DNA from: Haladaptatus sp. DJG-WS-42 | GTDB taxonomy: Archaea > Halobacteriota > Halobacteria > Halobacteriales > Halococcaceae | Length of the DNA stretch: 64,000 nt | Direction of reading: 5' to 3' | Assembly: GCF_037198285.1 (NCBI RefSeq) | Contig: NZ_CP147243.1 | Location: forward strand, 1,976,422-2,040,421 | Shown here: positions 33,936 through 43,957 of the stretch, piece by piece | How the letters are laid out: every line of letters begins with the position of its first letter | How positions within the stretch are numbered: position 1 is the first letter of the stretch | Translations under genes and position numbers: made by a program | The notes under the pieces: model-generated | The model's database searches: none | Seen by the model: the letters and a program-made list of their open reading frames with translations, nothing else | Told to the model about the DNA's origin: nothing

Positions 33936-34930
33936 GGTTCGTCCTCGCGTGCGCCGCGACCGAAACCGCCCAAATCGAGGGTATCAGCGCCGCGGGCGCG
34001 ACCCGAACGCTGATGGCTCACACGCCGCCCGCGGACGCCGAACTCATCGAGTACGGCAGGCCCACGCTCGCGCCGGTCGTGCCGGTCAGCCCGGATGGCT
34101 GTCCCACCCCCGCAATCGTCACGCGCGCAGTGCGCGAGTGTACGGACTTTCCGATGCTCGTCGTGGACGCGGGGCTCGCCGCGCCGTCGGGTGCGCCGAC
34201 TGTCGAACTCGGCGACCGGCCCGGTGGCGACATCCGAAATCGAGAACCCGTCCCGAACGCTGCGGCCATCTACGAACGCGGCGTCGAACTCGGCGAGTCG
34301 CTCCCCGAAGACCACCTCGTCATCGGCGAGACCATCCCGGGCGGGACGACGACCGCACTCGGTGTGCTCACTGCCCTCGGAGAACCGCACGCAACCTCGT
34401 CGTCGCTCCCTGAGAATCCACAGTCGCTGAAAGCACGTGTCGTTGAGGAGGGGCTCGCCGCGAGCGACCTCGACTCCGGCGATTGCGCCGAACGTCCCAT
34501 CGAGGCGGTCACACACATGGGCGACCCGATGCTCGCAGCGGTGGCTGGTATCGCCGTTGGCGCACTGTCTCGGGGCGCGCGCGTGACGCTCGCTGGCGGC
34601 ACCCAGCAGATTGCGGCCGCCGCGCTCGTCCGTCACGCGGGCGTCGAAGCTCCGCTCGAACTCGCCACCACGTCGTTCGTCGCAAACGACCCGTCGTCGG
34701 ATGTCGAAGGGGCTGCGGCCGACCTTGGCCTCACGCTTACCGTCACCGACCCCGGTTTCCACGACGAAGATCACGTCGCAATGGAACACTACTGCGCGGG
34801 CGTCGCAAAGGAGGGCGCGGGCATGGGTGGCGCGCTCGCCGTCGCCGCAGAACGCAACGTACCGATGGCCGACGTGCGCGCTCAACTCGTCGACTGCTAC
34901 GACCGGTTGGTGGGGGATAATGGAGCCTGA
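33932..34930 (+). CDS. cobT: archaeal CobT: nicotinate-nucleotide:dimethylbenzimidazole phosphoribosyltransferase-like
   Basis: The 332-residue protein matches the archaeal CobT-like family. Landmarks are [37 protein letters not shown], the [16 protein letters not shown] loop and [15 protein letters not shown] near the end. It makes the alpha-ribazole phosphate lower ligand by exchanging the base of nicotinate mononucleotide. Start ATG at 33932 overlaps the cobY stop; an in-frame GTG two codons earlier is an alternative. The 3' end overlaps the next gene by 11 bp. Confidence 0.9.
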   Translation: MRFVLACAATETAQIEGISAAGATRTLMAHTPPADAELIEYGRPTLAPVVPVSPDGCPTPAIVTRAVRECTDFPMLVVDAGLAAPSGAPTVELGDRPGGDIRNREPVPNAAAIYERGVELGESLPEDHLVIGETIPGGTTTALGVLTALGEPHATSSSLPENPQSLKARVVEEGLAASDLDSGDCAERPIEAVTHMGDPMLAAVAGIAVGALSRGARVTLAGGTQQIAAAALVRHAGVEAPLELATTSFVANDPSSDVEGAAADLGLTLTVTDPGFHDEDHVAMEHYCAGVAKEGAGMGGALAVAAERNVPMADVRAQLVDCYDRLVGDNGA

Positions 34931-35930
34931 GGCGATTCGTACGGCAGAGCGGGTTCCTCACGGCAGCAGCGACGACCCCGAACTGCTCGACTTCAGCGCG
35001 AACACGAATCCGCACGTGCCGCCGGGCGTCCGCGAGGTGTACGAAGCAGCCTTCGCACAGGCGCGAACCTATCCGCAGGAACCGCCCGAAACATATCGCC
35101 ACGCAGCAGCGGAGTACGTCGATTGTGACCCATCCAAAATTATCCCGACGCCGGGCGGCCTCGCCGCGATTCGCCTCGCCATCGAGTGTACGGTGTCGCC
35201 CGGCGACTCCGTGCTCGTCCCGTACCCGAGTTTCGGAGAATATGCCCGCGAGGTGCAATTGCAGGGCGCACAGCCCGAGTTCGTGCCACACGACAAACTG
35301 CTCGAAGCCGACCCGGACGGTCACGCACTCGCCATCCTGTGCAACCCGAACAATCCGACCGGCGACGCATACGACCCTGATGCGCTCCGCGAATTTGCTC
35401 GCACCTGCCACGACTCCGGGACGCCACTGCTCGTAGACGAGGCGTTCCTCGGCTTCACCGACCACCCCTCGCTCGCGGGCGAACCGGGCGTCATCGTGGC
35501 GCGCTCGCTCACCAAACTGTTCGGCCTGCCGGGCATTCGGGCTGGCTTTGCTGTCGCCGACGGCGACCTGCGTGACTCGCTGCTCACCGCTCGTCGGTCG
35601 TGGAACATGGGCACGCCCACGCTCGCCGTCGGTGCGTTTTGTATGCGCCAAGCCGACTTCATCACAGAAACCCGTGAGCGCGTAGCCACCGAGCGCGACC
35701 GCATGACGGCGACCCTCAGCGAACACTTCACGGTTCATCCCTCAGACGCGCCCTACCTGTTGCTCGACGTGGGCGACAGCGACGTGACGAGCCTTCTCAA
35801 CCGCGCACTCGAACACGGCATCGCCATCCGCGACGCGACGACGTTCCGCAGCCTTGAGTCGCACGTTCGGGTCGCAATTCGGCTGCCGGACGAGAACGAC
35901 GAACTGCTGGCGGTGCTTTGTGATGTTTGA
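34920..35930 (+). CDS. cobD: threonine-phosphate decarboxylase-like aminotransferase CobD
   Basis: This 336-residue class I/II PLP enzyme starts at the ATG at 34920, giving [16 protein letters not shown] close to the N-terminus, as in CobD and histidinol-phosphate aminotransferases. Other landmarks are [14 protein letters not shown] and [10 protein letters not shown], and the pyridoxal lysine lies in [17 protein letters not shown]. CobD decarboxylates threonine phosphate to aminopropanol phosphate, the nucleotide-loop linker attached by CbiB. Operon context with cbiB, cobS and cobY supports CobD over a histidine-pathway role. Confidence 0.88.
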   Translation: MEPEAIRTAERVPHGSSDDPELLDFSANTNPHVPPGVREVYEAAFAQARTYPQEPPETYRHAAAEYVDCDPSKIIPTPGGLAAIRLAIECTVSPGDSVLVPYPSFGEYAREVQLQGAQPEFVPHDKLLEADPDGHALAILCNPNNPTGDAYDPDALREFARTCHDSGTPLLVDEAFLGFTDHPSLAGEPGVIVARSLTKLFGLPGIRAGFAVADGDLRDSLLTARRSWNMGTPTLAVGAFCMRQADFITETRERVATERDRMTATLSEHFTVHPSDAPYLLLDVGDSDVTSLLNRALEHGIAIRDATTFRSLESHVRVAIRLPDENDELLAVLCDV

Positions 35931-36630
35931 GCCAACTGTCCGCCAAGACGTGCTCCGCGTTTCACAACCCGGCAGCCGGTGGCTGTCGACCGGGTGGAAC
36001 GGCGGATTCGCCGACGCCGACGCCGCGTTCAACGTGAGCGTCCCGGAGGGATGGGCGCGAACCGACCTGGGTGAGTATGCCCGAGAACGCAGGGCACAGG
36101 CTGGTTTCGACGGAGCGGGGCCGACGCTGTTCACAGGCGTCGACATGGAACACCTTCGGGGTGCGAAACTGAACGGTGTCGTCGCCTTTGCGACCGCAGG
36201 CGTCTCGAATCCGGCAGTGCTCCCGATGGAGCCGTCGGGCGACCCGTCGTCAGTAGAACAGCCAGACGCCGGAACCGTGAACGTCATTCTCTGTACCGAC
36301 CGTGCGCTTGCGGACGACGCGATGGCAACGCTGCTCGGCGTGGCTGTCGAGGCGAAAACCGCGACCTTGCTTGCGAAAACTGGCTTCACCGGGACGACGA
36401 CGGACGCCGTCATCGTCGGCTGTGACCCGACAGGCGAGGACGCCACGTTCACAGGGAGTGCAACCCGCGTTGGCACGGCGGCGCGAGCCTGCGTGCGCGA
36501 AGCCGTGAGCGCCTCGCTTGCCGCCCGCTACGCGGGAAACCCCGACAAACCGATGCCAGAGAGCGTTGCTGACGCCAAGTACGGCGTCACCACATCCGAC
36601 CGCGCAACCATTTTCGACCCACTACAATGA
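35923..36630 (+). CDS. cbiZ: adenosylcobinamide amidohydrolase CbiZ
   Basis: The 235-residue protein has the CbiZ/DUF105 pattern: RWLSTGWNGGF near the N-terminus, GVVAFATAGVSNPAV and the late KTGFTGTTTDAVIVGCD and ARYAGNP. It cleaves imported adenosylcobinamide back to adenosylcobyric acid, which CbiB can then use, so cells can scavenge B12 precursors. The start overlaps the cobD stop by 8 bp. Many haloarchaea have this archaeal salvage enzyme together with CobY. Confidence 0.92.
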   Translation: MFEPTVRQDVLRVSQPGSRWLSTGWNGGFADADAAFNVSVPEGWARTDLGEYARERRAQAGFDGAGPTLFTGVDMEHLRGAKLNGVVAFATAGVSNPAVLPMEPSGDPSSVEQPDAGTVNVILCTDRALADDAMATLLGVAVEAKTATLLAKTGFTGTTTDAVIVGCDPTGEDATFTGSATRVGTAARACVREAVSASLAARYAGNPDKPMPESVADAKYGVTTSDRATIFDPLQ

Positions 36631-37322
36631 CCGATTCAGATTCATCCCAACGCGAAGAACAGCTCAAAAACACCCCCGGAAAGGGCCGGACGCCGACCGC
36701 TCGCGCCATCGAACCGAGGTCCCCAGAGGAGTTCGGGCTGGTGCAGGTGTGGTGGGGCAACGGGAAGGGAAAGACCACCGCAGCGCTGGGCATGGGCTTT
36801 CGCGCCGCTGGACACGGCTACCGCGTCCACTTCCTCCAGTTCATGAAAGGCGGCGCCTCGAGCGTCGAGGACGTGCGCGGAGAGTACAACGCCATCGACG
36901 CCTTCCCCGGATTCACTTACGAAACCTCGGGGAGCTACGGCTGGCACGGCTTCTTAGACGAGAGCGACGACGACGAACACGAAGCCCGCGCGAAAGCCGG
37001 TCTCGACCGGGCACGCGAGTTGCTCTGGGGAGCTTCTGGTGTCTCGCTCGACGAGCCGATTGCGCTCGACGGCGAACCCGAAGCGGGCGTCCATATGCTC
37101 ATCTTAGACGAGATTCTCTACGCCGCGAACCGCGGGCTGGTCGAACCCGAAGACGTGGTTGCACTCATTGAGAACAAACCGCCGAATCTCGAACTCGTGT
37201 TGACCGGTGGGCACGAAGCGCCCGAGTACGTCTTTGAGGGCGCAGACCTCGTGACCGAAGTGAAAAAGCACAAACACCCCTTTGACGCGGGCCAGCGCGC
37301 CCGGAGAGGAACGGAGTATTGA
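36627..37322 (+). CDS. cobA: cob(I)alamin adenosyltransferase, CobA/BtuR type
   Basis: The 231-residue protein has the P-loop [19 protein letters not shown] and the HFLQFMKGG segment, hallmarks of BtuR/CobO/CobA ATP:corrinoid adenosyltransferases. The acceptor-loop region [20 protein letters not shown] and LTGGHEAP in the C-terminal half also match. It adds the adenosyl group to cobalt. The N-terminal 35 residues are a charged extension typical of halophiles. Start and stop overlap neighbours, so it belongs to the operon. Confidence 0.94.
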   Translation: MTDSDSSQREEQLKNTPGKGRTPTARAIEPRSPEEFGLVQVWWGNGKGKTTAALGMGFRAAGHGYRVHFLQFMKGGASSVEDVRGEYNAIDAFPGFTYETSGSYGWHGFLDESDDDEHEARAKAGLDRARELLWGASGVSLDEPIALDGEPEAGVHMLILDEILYAANRGLVEPEDVVALIENKPPNLELVLTGGHEAPEYVFEGADLVTEVKKHKHPFDAGQRARRGTEY

Positions 37323-38821
37323 CGCGGACGATTCTGGTCGCCGGAACCGCGAGCCACGTCGGCAAGAGCACCGTCGCCGCAGGCCTGTGTCGCGCCCTCT
37401 CTGACGCCGGTGTGTCGGTCGCGCCGTTCAAGGCGCAGAACATGAGCAACAACGCGCGGGTCGCGCTGTCGCGTGCGGGCGAGTGGGGCGAAATCGGCGT
37501 CTCGCAGTTCGTCCAAGCCCGCGCAGCGCGGGTTCCGGCGACGACGGATATGAACCCTGTGCTGCTCAAACCGCGCGGTGATGGCCAGTCGCAACTCGTG
37601 ATTCAGGGCGAAGCCGTCGGCAACTTCGAGGCCGGAGCCTACTACGAAGCCGGGTGGGAACGCGCGAAAGCCGCCGCCGAAGCATCCTTCGAGCGCCTCG
37701 CTGCCGAATACGACGTCATCGTCGCGGAGGGCGCGGGGAGCATCGCGGAAATCAACCTCGCAGACCGCGACCTCGCCAACCGCGAAACCGCGCTGTTCGC
37801 GGACGCGGACATCCTCTTGCTCGGCGACATCGAACGCGGCGGCGTGTTCGCCAGCCTCTACGGGACGCTCGAACTGATGCCCGACGACCTCCGCGAGCGC
37901 GTGATTGGCACCGCCATCACCAAATTCCGCGGTGACCCGAGCCTGCTCGATTCTGGACTTTCTGCGTTAGAAGCGCGAACCGGCGTGCCGTGTCTCGGCG
38001 TGCTCCCCTACGACGACCCGGGCTTGCCCGAAGAGGACAGTGTCTCGCTGCCGGCGGCGGCCGAACGTGCGGTGTGGGGCACAGAGGACGGCGTCTCTGA
38101 GACGGCTGCAATCACGATTGCCGTGCCTCGACTGCCGCACATCTCGAACTTCACCGACCTCGAACCACTCGCCGCGGAACCGGGTGTGCGAGTCGCGTTC
38201 GTCCCCCTCAATGATTCGCTTGACGTGGCTGATGCCGTCGTGCTCCCGGGCACGAAAAACACCGTTGATGACCTGCTCGCGCTCCGCGAGGCCGGATTCG
38301 GCGAGCGCATTCGCGCCTTCGACGGCCCCGTCGTCGGCATCTGTGGTGGCTTCCAACTGCTTGGCGACCGCCTCACGAACGTCGAAGTAGAGAGCACGAG
38401 CGAACGCGGCGATATTCAGGGATTCGGCCTCCTTCCAGTCACGACCGAGTTCTTGCCCGAAAAGCGCGTGACACGGCCAACTCTTGCTGTGGACGGACAC
38501 GGACTGCTCGCCGGTTTCTCCGGAACTGTCACCGGCTACGAAATCCACATGGGTCGGACGAGCGCGTCGGGGTCGGTGGCCCGACCACTCGGCCCCGAGA
38601 GCGCGGCGACAGAGCGTGTACTTGGCACGTACCTGCACGGATTGTTCGAGAACGACTCGCTTCGCCGGGCGTTCGTAGAAGCGGTGTTTTCGGCTGCTGA
38701 GAAATCGGTTCCCAGTTTCGCCGACGCAACCGACGACCCCGCAGACCGGGCGGCGGAGTTGGTGACGAAACATCTCGATTCAGAATTTATCGAGGGACTT
38801 CTCGAAACACCCGCACGCTGA
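37319..38821 (+). CDS. cbiP: adenosylcobyric acid synthase (glutamine-hydrolysing) CbiP/CobQ
   Basis: The 500-residue protein has an N-terminal dethiobiotin-synthetase-like ATP domain ([28 protein letters not shown]) and a C-terminal class I glutamine amidotransferase domain with nucleophile Cys in [11 protein letters not shown] and the His in YEIHMGRT. It amidates four side chains of adenosylcobyrinic acid diamide. It starts at a TTG overlapping the cobA stop. Its presence indicates capacity for late de novo steps, although the earlier corrin genes are not in this window. It is the last gene of the operon. Confidence 0.94.
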   Translation: MTRTILVAGTASHVGKSTVAAGLCRALSDAGVSVAPFKAQNMSNNARVALSRAGEWGEIGVSQFVQARAARVPATTDMNPVLLKPRGDGQSQLVIQGEAVGNFEAGAYYEAGWERAKAAAEASFERLAAEYDVIVAEGAGSIAEINLADRDLANRETALFADADILLLGDIERGGVFASLYGTLELMPDDLRERVIGTAITKFRGDPSLLDSGLSALEARTGVPCLGVLPYDDPGLPEEDSVSLPAAAERAVWGTEDGVSETAAITIAVPRLPHISNFTDLEPLAAEPGVRVAFVPLNDSLDVADAVVLPGTKNTVDDLLALREAGFGERIRAFDGPVVGICGGFQLLGDRLTNVEVESTSERGDIQGFGLLPVTTEFLPEKRVTRPTLAVDGHGLLAGFSGTVTGYEIHMGRTSASGSVARPLGPESAATERVLGTYLHGLFENDSLRRAFVEAVFSAAEKSVPSFADATDDPADRAAELVTKHLDSEFIEGLLETPAR

Positions 38822-38865
38822 CCCGAGACCACAACGCAATTACCCGCACAGACGGAGACTGGGAC

Positions 38866-39276
38866 ATGCTCGACAACGACTACAACCCGCTCTACATTGG
38901 CGACCAGCCCGAAGAAAAGGCCGTCTGTGGCACCCACGGCCAGATGGAACAACGCCTCGCAGCCATCGACTTCGAGGAAGAAATCTTCGCCACGACTGGT
39001 GGCTACGAGATTCACCAGTGTCCGACGTGCAGCGTGAAAATCGTCGAGTCGCAGGGTCGCTACGGCATCTCTGAAGAGGATGCGATGTTCGCCATGCTGT
39101 CCCATATCGTCTCTGAACAGTGGGACGACGGCCTGAGCGAGCACTTCGAGAGTCTCGGCCCGGGTCACATCACGGCCCGGGGCGACGTGTACACCATCCA
39201 CCTCGAAAACTACGATGATGCGGACGTGCCAGACCACATCCGCGAGGACGTGAACGTCTGGGTGCAGAAAGCATAG
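38866..39276 (+). CDS. hypothetical zinc-binding-like protein (136 aa)
   Basis: The protein has two cysteine/histidine groups, a C-x2-H (VCGTHGQ) and a QCPTCSV pair about 40 residues later, so one structural metal site is likely. The rest is acidic, with ENYDDADVPDHIREDV at the C-terminus. No membrane segment is seen. It follows cbiP by 45 bp but has its own apparent start region. I do not recognise the family. Confidence 0.6.
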   Translation: MLDNDYNPLYIGDQPEEKAVCGTHGQMEQRLAAIDFEEEIFATTGGYEIHQCPTCSVKIVESQGRYGISEEDAMFAMLSHIVSEQWDDGLSEHFESLGPGHITARGDVYTIHLENYDDADVPDHIREDVNVWVQKA

Positions 39277-39337
39277 GCCGACGAATCTGTTGACAGAATG
39301 GGAAAAACCTAAACTCCGCCCGCGGCCTACGTTTCGT

Positions 39338-40258
39338 GTGAACCGGCAGCACGCTACGCTTGCCGCCATCGCCCTCCTCTCTGTGCTCGCCCTCTCCGTC
39401 GCGGCTGCGAACTTAGACGCCACCGCAGACTCGTCGCCGGGTGCTGGCGTCGGCGGGAGCGACATCGGCGTCGGCCCGGACGAGGAGTTCTCCTTTGGCG
39501 GCCCCGCTCCACCCCAACCCATCGACGAAGCGGTCTCACCGTTCTATCGCCTCCTATCGAAACTGCTCGGCATTCTCATCGTCATCGGCGCACTCGTCGG
39601 CATCGTCGTCCTCTACAAAGACTACGGCGTCAAAGGCCCCGTACTCGTGTTCGGGGTCGGCATCTTTCTCGCCGTGTTCATGTACTACCTGCTCCGTGCG
39701 GGGGGCTTTTCGTTCCCAGATGGCGCTGGGGGTTTTGGCTCTGGCGACCGCATTTCGCTACCCGGCGGCGGCACGCTTGGCGAAGTGACGAACTCGGTGG
39801 TCGCCCCGCAACCAGCCGTCTCGACGCCAGTGGCCATCCTCCTCGGTCTCGTCCTTGTACTCGGTATTTTCGCGTACACAAAATCTGTCCGTGGTGATGA
39901 CGACGAGGAAGCGACGGTTCCCGGCGCGCCGCCCGTTGACGTGGCAGAACTCGGCGCAGTTGCCGGTCGCGCTGCCCGCCGCATCGAACAGTTTGACGGC
40001 GAACCCGAAAACGAAGTGTACCGTGCGTGGAAGGCCATGACCGACCACCTCGACTTGCCAAACCCGCGAACGAGTACGCCATCTGAGTTCGCCGACGCGG
40101 CCGTCGCGGCCGGAATGGCACGCGAAGACGTGACCGAACTCACGCGGCTGTTCGAGGACGTACGCTACGGCGGCGAAACGCCCACCACGGAACACGAAAC
40201 CCGCGCCGTGAACGCGCTCAAACGCATCGAACGTACCTACGGGGAGGATGCGCCATGA
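39338..40258 (+). CDS. DUF4129 domain membrane protein
   Basis: The protein has a first hydrophobic helix or signal peptide, an exposed Gly/Ser/Pro-rich stretch, two to three more helices and a C-terminal DUF4129 domain (VYRAWKAMTDHLDL, then PSEFADAAVAAGM and LTRLFEDVRYGGE). I prefer the GTG at 39338, which puts the hydrophobic segment at the N-terminus; an upstream TTG at 39290 adds 16 charged residues. DUF4129 proteins commonly occur with DUF58 and MoxR proteins in systems thought to assemble or fold surface proteins. Its stop overlaps the next gene. Confidence 0.78.
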   Translation: MNRQHATLAAIALLSVLALSVAAANLDATADSSPGAGVGGSDIGVGPDEEFSFGGPAPPQPIDEAVSPFYRLLSKLLGILIVIGALVGIVVLYKDYGVKGPVLVFGVGIFLAVFMYYLLRAGGFSFPDGAGGFGSGDRISLPGGGTLGEVTNSVVAPQPAVSTPVAILLGLVLVLGIFAYTKSVRGDDDEEATVPGAPPVDVAELGAVAGRAARRIEQFDGEPENEVYRAWKAMTDHLDLPNPRTSTPSEFADAAVAAGMAREDVTELTRLFEDVRYGGETPTTEHETRAVNALKRIERTYGEDAP

Positions 40259-40830
40259 GGGTCAGTCGCGCGCTGTTCTCCCTTCTCGGCGCGAGTGCGG
40301 TCGTCGGTGGCATCGCCGTCGCGTTCGTTCCCGGTCTCCTCGACGGCGTTAGCCAAACCCAACTCCTCGTCACCATCCTCGGTGTCGTGGCACTCGTCCA
40401 AGCTGTGAGCGCGGCCACAGACCGCCTCAACTCGACCGACGAGGCGGCCACGACGATACCGGTCGAGTACCGTGACCCCGTCACGATTCCCGGCACCGAG
40501 TTCGACGAGGGCTTTGGGGGCCTCGGCGCGATGGGTCGAATGCGTGGGGCGCGCCGCCGGGACGCGGTCAGAGACCGGCTCGAACGAGCGACCCTCGACG
40601 TACTCACGCGCTACGGCGGGCTCTCAGAGGCAGAAGCCACCGACCAACTCCGCGAGGGAACGTGGACGGACGACGTTCACGCTGCGGCGTTTTTCGCCGC
40701 AGACGTAGACGATTCTGGGTACTTCGGTGGGTTTCTCAGAACGTCGCTCATGTCTGACTCGCTGTTCCAACAGCGCGCCCGCCACGTCATCGACGCGCTC
40801 AACCGGCGACTCATCACGGAGGAGCGCTGA
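40255..40830 (+). CDS. membrane protein of the DUF58 operon (DUF7269-like)
   Basis: The 191-residue product has two transmembrane helices at the N-terminus (residues 3-22 and 36-56) and a cytoplasmic part with a conserved-looking ATLDVLTRYGGLSEAEA and GTWTDDVHAAAFFA. It lies between the DUF4129 and DUF58 genes, sharing an ATGA overlap with the former. The family name is from memory of haloarchaeal annotation. Function is probably as a structural partner of the DUF58 protein. Confidence 0.7.
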   Translation: MRVSRALFSLLGASAVVGGIAVAFVPGLLDGVSQTQLLVTILGVVALVQAVSAATDRLNSTDEAATTIPVEYRDPVTIPGTEFDEGFGGLGAMGRMRGARRRDAVRDRLERATLDVLTRYGGLSEAEATDQLREGTWTDDVHAAAFFAADVDDSGYFGGFLRTSLMSDSLFQQRARHVIDALNRRLITEER

Positions 40831-42150
40831 ATGCGTAAGCACTTACGCCCCGACCCGGACGACCTCCCAGACCTCGGAACGGTGATAGACCGACAGACTG
40901 GCCGGTGGACGGGCATCAGCGTCGTCGCCTTTTTCGCCGGTGCACTCGGTGTCCTCACGAATCGGCCCGCCGTGTTGCTCGCGGGCGTCCTTGGCATTGG
41001 TTTCGCCGCCTACGCCCAACTTCGAACCCCACCTCCCGTTTCGCTTCAGGTGTCACGAACCGTGTCGAATCCGACGCCCGACCCCGGCGAGGAGGTCGAG
41101 ATTACGACGACCGTGACGAACGAGGGCGACGGCACGCTCGCAGACCTCAGGCTCACTGACGGCGTTCCGGCGGGCGTGGAGGTGGTCGATGGGTCGCCAC
41201 GGCGGGCGACCGCGCTCAAACCCGGCGCGTCGGTAACCCTCTCCTACACGGTCGAAGCGGTGCGCGGAAGTCACCCGTTCCGGCCGCTGTTCGCGCTCGC
41301 ACGGAATCGGCCCGGAACGGTCGAACGAGCCGTACAGGTGGCCTGCGAGTCGCCCCTCGCGTGCGTTGCGCCGTTGCCACCAGTGGGCACGTTTCCGCTT
41401 CGCGCCCAGACCTCACAGTACGCCGGGCAGGTCGAAACCGACACGGGCGGGTCGGGCATCGAGTTTTTCGCCACCCGCGAGTACCGCCCCGGTGACCCGC
41501 TCGGGCGCATCGACTGGAACCGAAAGGCACGCACAGGGCGGCTCTCGACGCTCGAATTTCGAGAAGAGCGGGCGGCAACCGTCGTGTTGCTCATCGACGC
41601 TCGTGACGCCGCATACGTCGCTCCGGACGAAGACGCCGACACAGCGGTCACGCGCAGCGTCGATGCTGCTGCTCACGCCTTCGTGTCGCTGCTCGCACAG
41701 GGCGACCAGGTCGGCGTGGCGACGCTCTCGCCAACGCCACTCTGGCTTGGCCCACGCGCTGATGGCGAACACCGCGCACGAGTCAGAGAAGCGCTTTCGA
41801 CCCACGAATCGCTCACGGCGACGCCACCGACCGGCCCGTTCTATCCGTCGGTACGGGTGAACCAGCTTCGAAAACAGCTGCCGAGTCACGCACAGCTCGT
41901 CCTCATCTCTCCGATGTGCGACGACTACATCGCGTCGCTCGCGCGCCGCTTCGACGCCTACGGCCATCTCGTGACCGTGCTCAGCCCAGACCCCACGGCG
42001 ACGACCACGCCGGGCCAACGGCTTGCGCGCATCGAGCGCCAAACACGACTGTCGAATCTGCGCTCGGTCGGGATTCGAGTCATCGACTGGCCCGCAACCG
42101 AATCGCTCCCCCAAACGCTCGCGAAGGCGACGCGGAGGCTCGCTCAATGA
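40831..42150 (+). CDS. DUF58 domain-containing protein
   Basis: The 439-residue protein has two N-terminal helices, an extracytoplasmic or cytosolic beta-sandwich like CARDB/DUF11 (VSRTVSNPTPDPGEEVE), and a DUF58 signature (EYRPGDPLGRIDWN, then a vWA-like VVLLIDARD segment). DUF58 proteins are coupled to MoxR AAA ATPases and are thought to act in protein assembly at the cell surface. It begins one base after the previous stop. The MoxR partner is convergent, at 42646-43596. Confidence 0.88.
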   Translation: MRKHLRPDPDDLPDLGTVIDRQTGRWTGISVVAFFAGALGVLTNRPAVLLAGVLGIGFAAYAQLRTPPPVSLQVSRTVSNPTPDPGEEVEITTTVTNEGDGTLADLRLTDGVPAGVEVVDGSPRRATALKPGASVTLSYTVEAVRGSHPFRPLFALARNRPGTVERAVQVACESPLACVAPLPPVGTFPLRAQTSQYAGQVETDTGGSGIEFFATREYRPGDPLGRIDWNRKARTGRLSTLEFREERAATVVLLIDARDAAYVAPDEDADTAVTRSVDAAAHAFVSLLAQGDQVGVATLSPTPLWLGPRADGEHRARVREALSTHESLTATPPTGPFYPSVRVNQLRKQLPSHAQLVLISPMCDDYIASLARRFDAYGHLVTVLSPDPTATTTPGQRLARIERQTRLSNLRSVGIRVIDWPATESLPQTLAKATRRLAQ

Positions 42151-42644
42151 CCGACATCGACCGCACGCCCTCCGACTTCGGCCGTGTACTCACGATGGGC
42201 GTCGCGCTGGTTGCCGTGCTCATCGCCGCGTATGCAGGCCCGGAAACGGTGTTGCTCGCACTCGCGGGCGTCCTCAGCATCGCCATTGGTGTCCTCCGCG
42301 GTAGGCGCGTCGCGGTGACTATCGGCGCGAGCGTGATGTTCGTCGCGCTCCTTCTCGCCGGGGTGTCTGGACTTTCCATCCCGCTCACACTGTTCGGCGT
42401 CAGCGCGACCGTGGTGGCGTGGGACATCGGCGAGAACGCAATCGGTCTCGGGGAGCAACTTGGGAGACACGCCCCGACGAAACGCGCCCAACTCGTGCAC
42501 GCGAAAGGGAGCTTCGTGGTTGCCACATTCGCGTGTGTAGTCGGGTATGGAGCCTATGTAGGGGCCGCGGGGACGGACTCGCTCACCGCACTTGTGCTCT
42601 TGCTCGTCGGCGCGCTGGTGCTCACGTCCGTGCTTCGCGGGTAG
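42147..42644 (+). CDS. membrane protein of the DUF58 operon (DUF7519-like)
   Basis: A 165-residue protein with about six short hydrophobic helices and the charged GENAIGLGEQLGRHAPTKRA loop in the middle. ATG at 42147 overlaps the DUF58 stop. It is the last gene of the four-gene operon and ends two bases before the convergent moxR stop, so the two transcripts probably overlap. The family name is recalled, not searched. Confidence 0.7.
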   Translation: MTDIDRTPSDFGRVLTMGVALVAVLIAAYAGPETVLLALAGVLSIAIGVLRGRRVAVTIGASVMFVALLLAGVSGLSIPLTLFGVSATVVAWDIGENAIGLGEQLGRHAPTKRAQLVHAKGSFVVATFACVVGYGAYVGAAGTDSLTALVLLLVGALVLTSVLRG

Positions 42645-42645
42645 G

Positions 42646-43596
42646 TTAGTCGATTGTCGGCACGGGGACGGCGTCGAGCACGTCGTCGATGACGGTCGCT
42701 TTCGTGATGTCGCTGATTTTCGCATCCGGCGTGAGGACGACGCGGTGGGCGAGCACCGTGGGGGCGATTCGCTTCACGTCGTCAGGCGTGACGTACTCGC
42801 GGCCGACGATGACCGCCCGGGCGCGCGCCGCCTCGAACAATCGCTGTGTCCCACGGGGTGACACGCCGATTCTGACTCGCGGGTCTGCGCGCGTCTCGCG
42901 GGCGATGGCGACCATGTAGCGCAAAACGTCGTCTTCGACGTGGACGTTTTCTGGGGCCTGTTGGAGTGCGCGAACGCGCTTGGTCGTGAGGACACGTTCG
43001 ACCGAGGGACTCTGGACGCGCCGGGCCGCACGGCGTTTCAGGAGGTCGAACTCGCCTCCTTCGTTCGGGTAGCCAATCGCGGTCTTGACGGCGAAACGGT
43101 CTACCTGCGCCTCTGGGAGCGCGAACGTGCCTTCCTGCTCGATGGGGTTCTGCGTCGCCATCACGAAAAACGGGTCGGGGAGCTGGTGGGTGTCGCCATC
43201 GACCGTCACCTGTTTTTCCTCCATGGCTTCGAGCAACGCGGCTTGGGTCTTCGGCGGCGCGCGATTAATCTCGTCTGCGAGCACGACGTTCGCGAAGATA
43301 GGGCCTTCCGTGAACTCGAAGGTCCGGTCGCCTTCGTTGAAGACGTGGGTCCCGGTCACGTCGGAGGGCAGGAGGTCGGGGGTAAACTGGATGCGCGAAA
43401 ACGAGAGGCCGAGTGCTTTTGCGAAGCTCCGGGCGGTGAGGGTCTTCCCCGTCCCCGGCACGTCCTCGATGAGCACGTGCCCTTGTCCGACGATTCCCAT
43501 GAGGACGCTTTCGAGAAAGTCGCGGTTTGCGATGACCGCCGTGCTCACGCCGTCTAAGACGGCTTCGCACTCCGCGCTCGCCTCCGTGATATTCAT
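42646..43596 (-). CDS. MoxR-family AAA+ ATPase
   Basis: The 316-residue protein contains all AAA+ MoxR landmarks: Walker A EDVPGTGKTLTARSFAKAL, Walker B VVLADEINRAPPKTQAALLEAM, sensor 1 VMATQNPIEQEGTFALPEAQ, and a C-terminal lid with sensor 2 near ISPRGTQRLFEAARA. Such chaperone-like ATPases activate or assemble partner proteins, here probably the DUF58 product encoded on the other strand. Start ATG at 43596 is supported by homology; the frame continues upstream to 43641 with non-family sequence. Confidence 0.92.
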   Translation of the reverse strand: MNITEASAECEAVLDGVSTAVIANRDFLESVLMGIVGQGHVLIEDVPGTGKTLTARSFAKALGLSFSRIQFTPDLLPSDVTGTHVFNEGDRTFEFTEGPIFANVVLADEINRAPPKTQAALLEAMEEKQVTVDGDTHQLPDPFFVMATQNPIEQEGTFALPEAQVDRFAVKTAIGYPNEGGEFDLLKRRAARRVQSPSVERVLTTKRVRALQQAPENVHVEDDVLRYMVAIARETRADPRVRIGVSPRGTQRLFEAARARAVIVGREYVTPDDVKRIAPTVLAHRVVLTPDAKISDITKATVIDDVLDAVPVPTID

Positions 43597-43703
43597 GCAC
43601 ATATCGCGGTCGGGCGGGCGTTTATGTCTGCCGGATTTCATGCTTCTGGGCCAGCAAAAATCGAAACGGATAAACGCAACACGCCGGTAATCTCATTCAG
43701 AGC

Positions 43704-43785
43704 CGAGATAGCCTAGCCCGGCCAAGGCGGTTGCCTCGAAAGCAACTGTCCCTCGGACTCGTGAGTTCAAATCTCACTCTCGGCG
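43704..43785 (+). tRNA. tRNA-Ser(CGA)
   Basis: An 82-nt cloverleaf is readable: acceptor GCCGAGA pairs with TCTCGGC; the anticodon stem GTTGC/GCAAC encloses CTCGAAA, so the anticodon is CGA (reads UCG, serine); a long variable arm (CTCGGAC region) and the T arm GTGAGTTCAAATCTCAC follow. No intron is seen and CCA is not directly encoded. Its 3' end is duplicated in diverged form 1.4 kb downstream, so it has been an integration target. Confidence 0.9.
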
Positions 43786-43786
43786 T
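43772..43786 (+). repeat. 15-bp repeat of the tRNA-Ser 3' end (left copy)
   Basis: TCTCACTCTCGGCGT at the 3' end of the tRNA gene is repeated exactly at 45221-45235. It covers the acceptor stem, the usual attachment site for tRNA-targeting integrases. Confidence 0.65.
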
Positions 43787-43804
43787 ACCACATTTCTACA
43801 ACCC

Positions 43805-43828
43805 GTGAGCGACTGTGTTGTCGCTCAC
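43805..43828. terminator. stem-loop after tRNA-Ser (terminator-like)
   Basis: GTGAGCGAC and GTCGCTCAC form exact 9-bp arms around TGTGTT. The hairpin starts 20 bp after the tRNA end. A diverged copy (arms GAGCGAC / GTCGCTC at 45257-45263 and 45270-45276) follows the second repeat copy at the same distance. Confidence 0.5.
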
Positions 43829-43879
43829 ACGGTCTGAAATGTTGTGGGAGCCGTCCAGTGAATTTGAACCAAGGAGCGA

Positions 43880-43899
43880 GCGACTGAGGTTCAAATCTC
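43880..43899 (+). repeat. 20-bp direct repeat, left copy
   Basis: GCGACTGAGGTTCAAATCTC occurs here and exactly again at 45098-45117, bracketing the EVE-nuclease gene. The core GGTTCAAATCTC resembles the T arm of the adjacent tRNA-Ser, so these may be partial tRNA copies used as attachment sites. Confidence 0.7.
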
Positions 43900-43957
43900 C
43901 TGCAAAATCTCCGGTACGCTATTAGTGTCTGATTGATAGCTTTTCAACAGGTAAACA

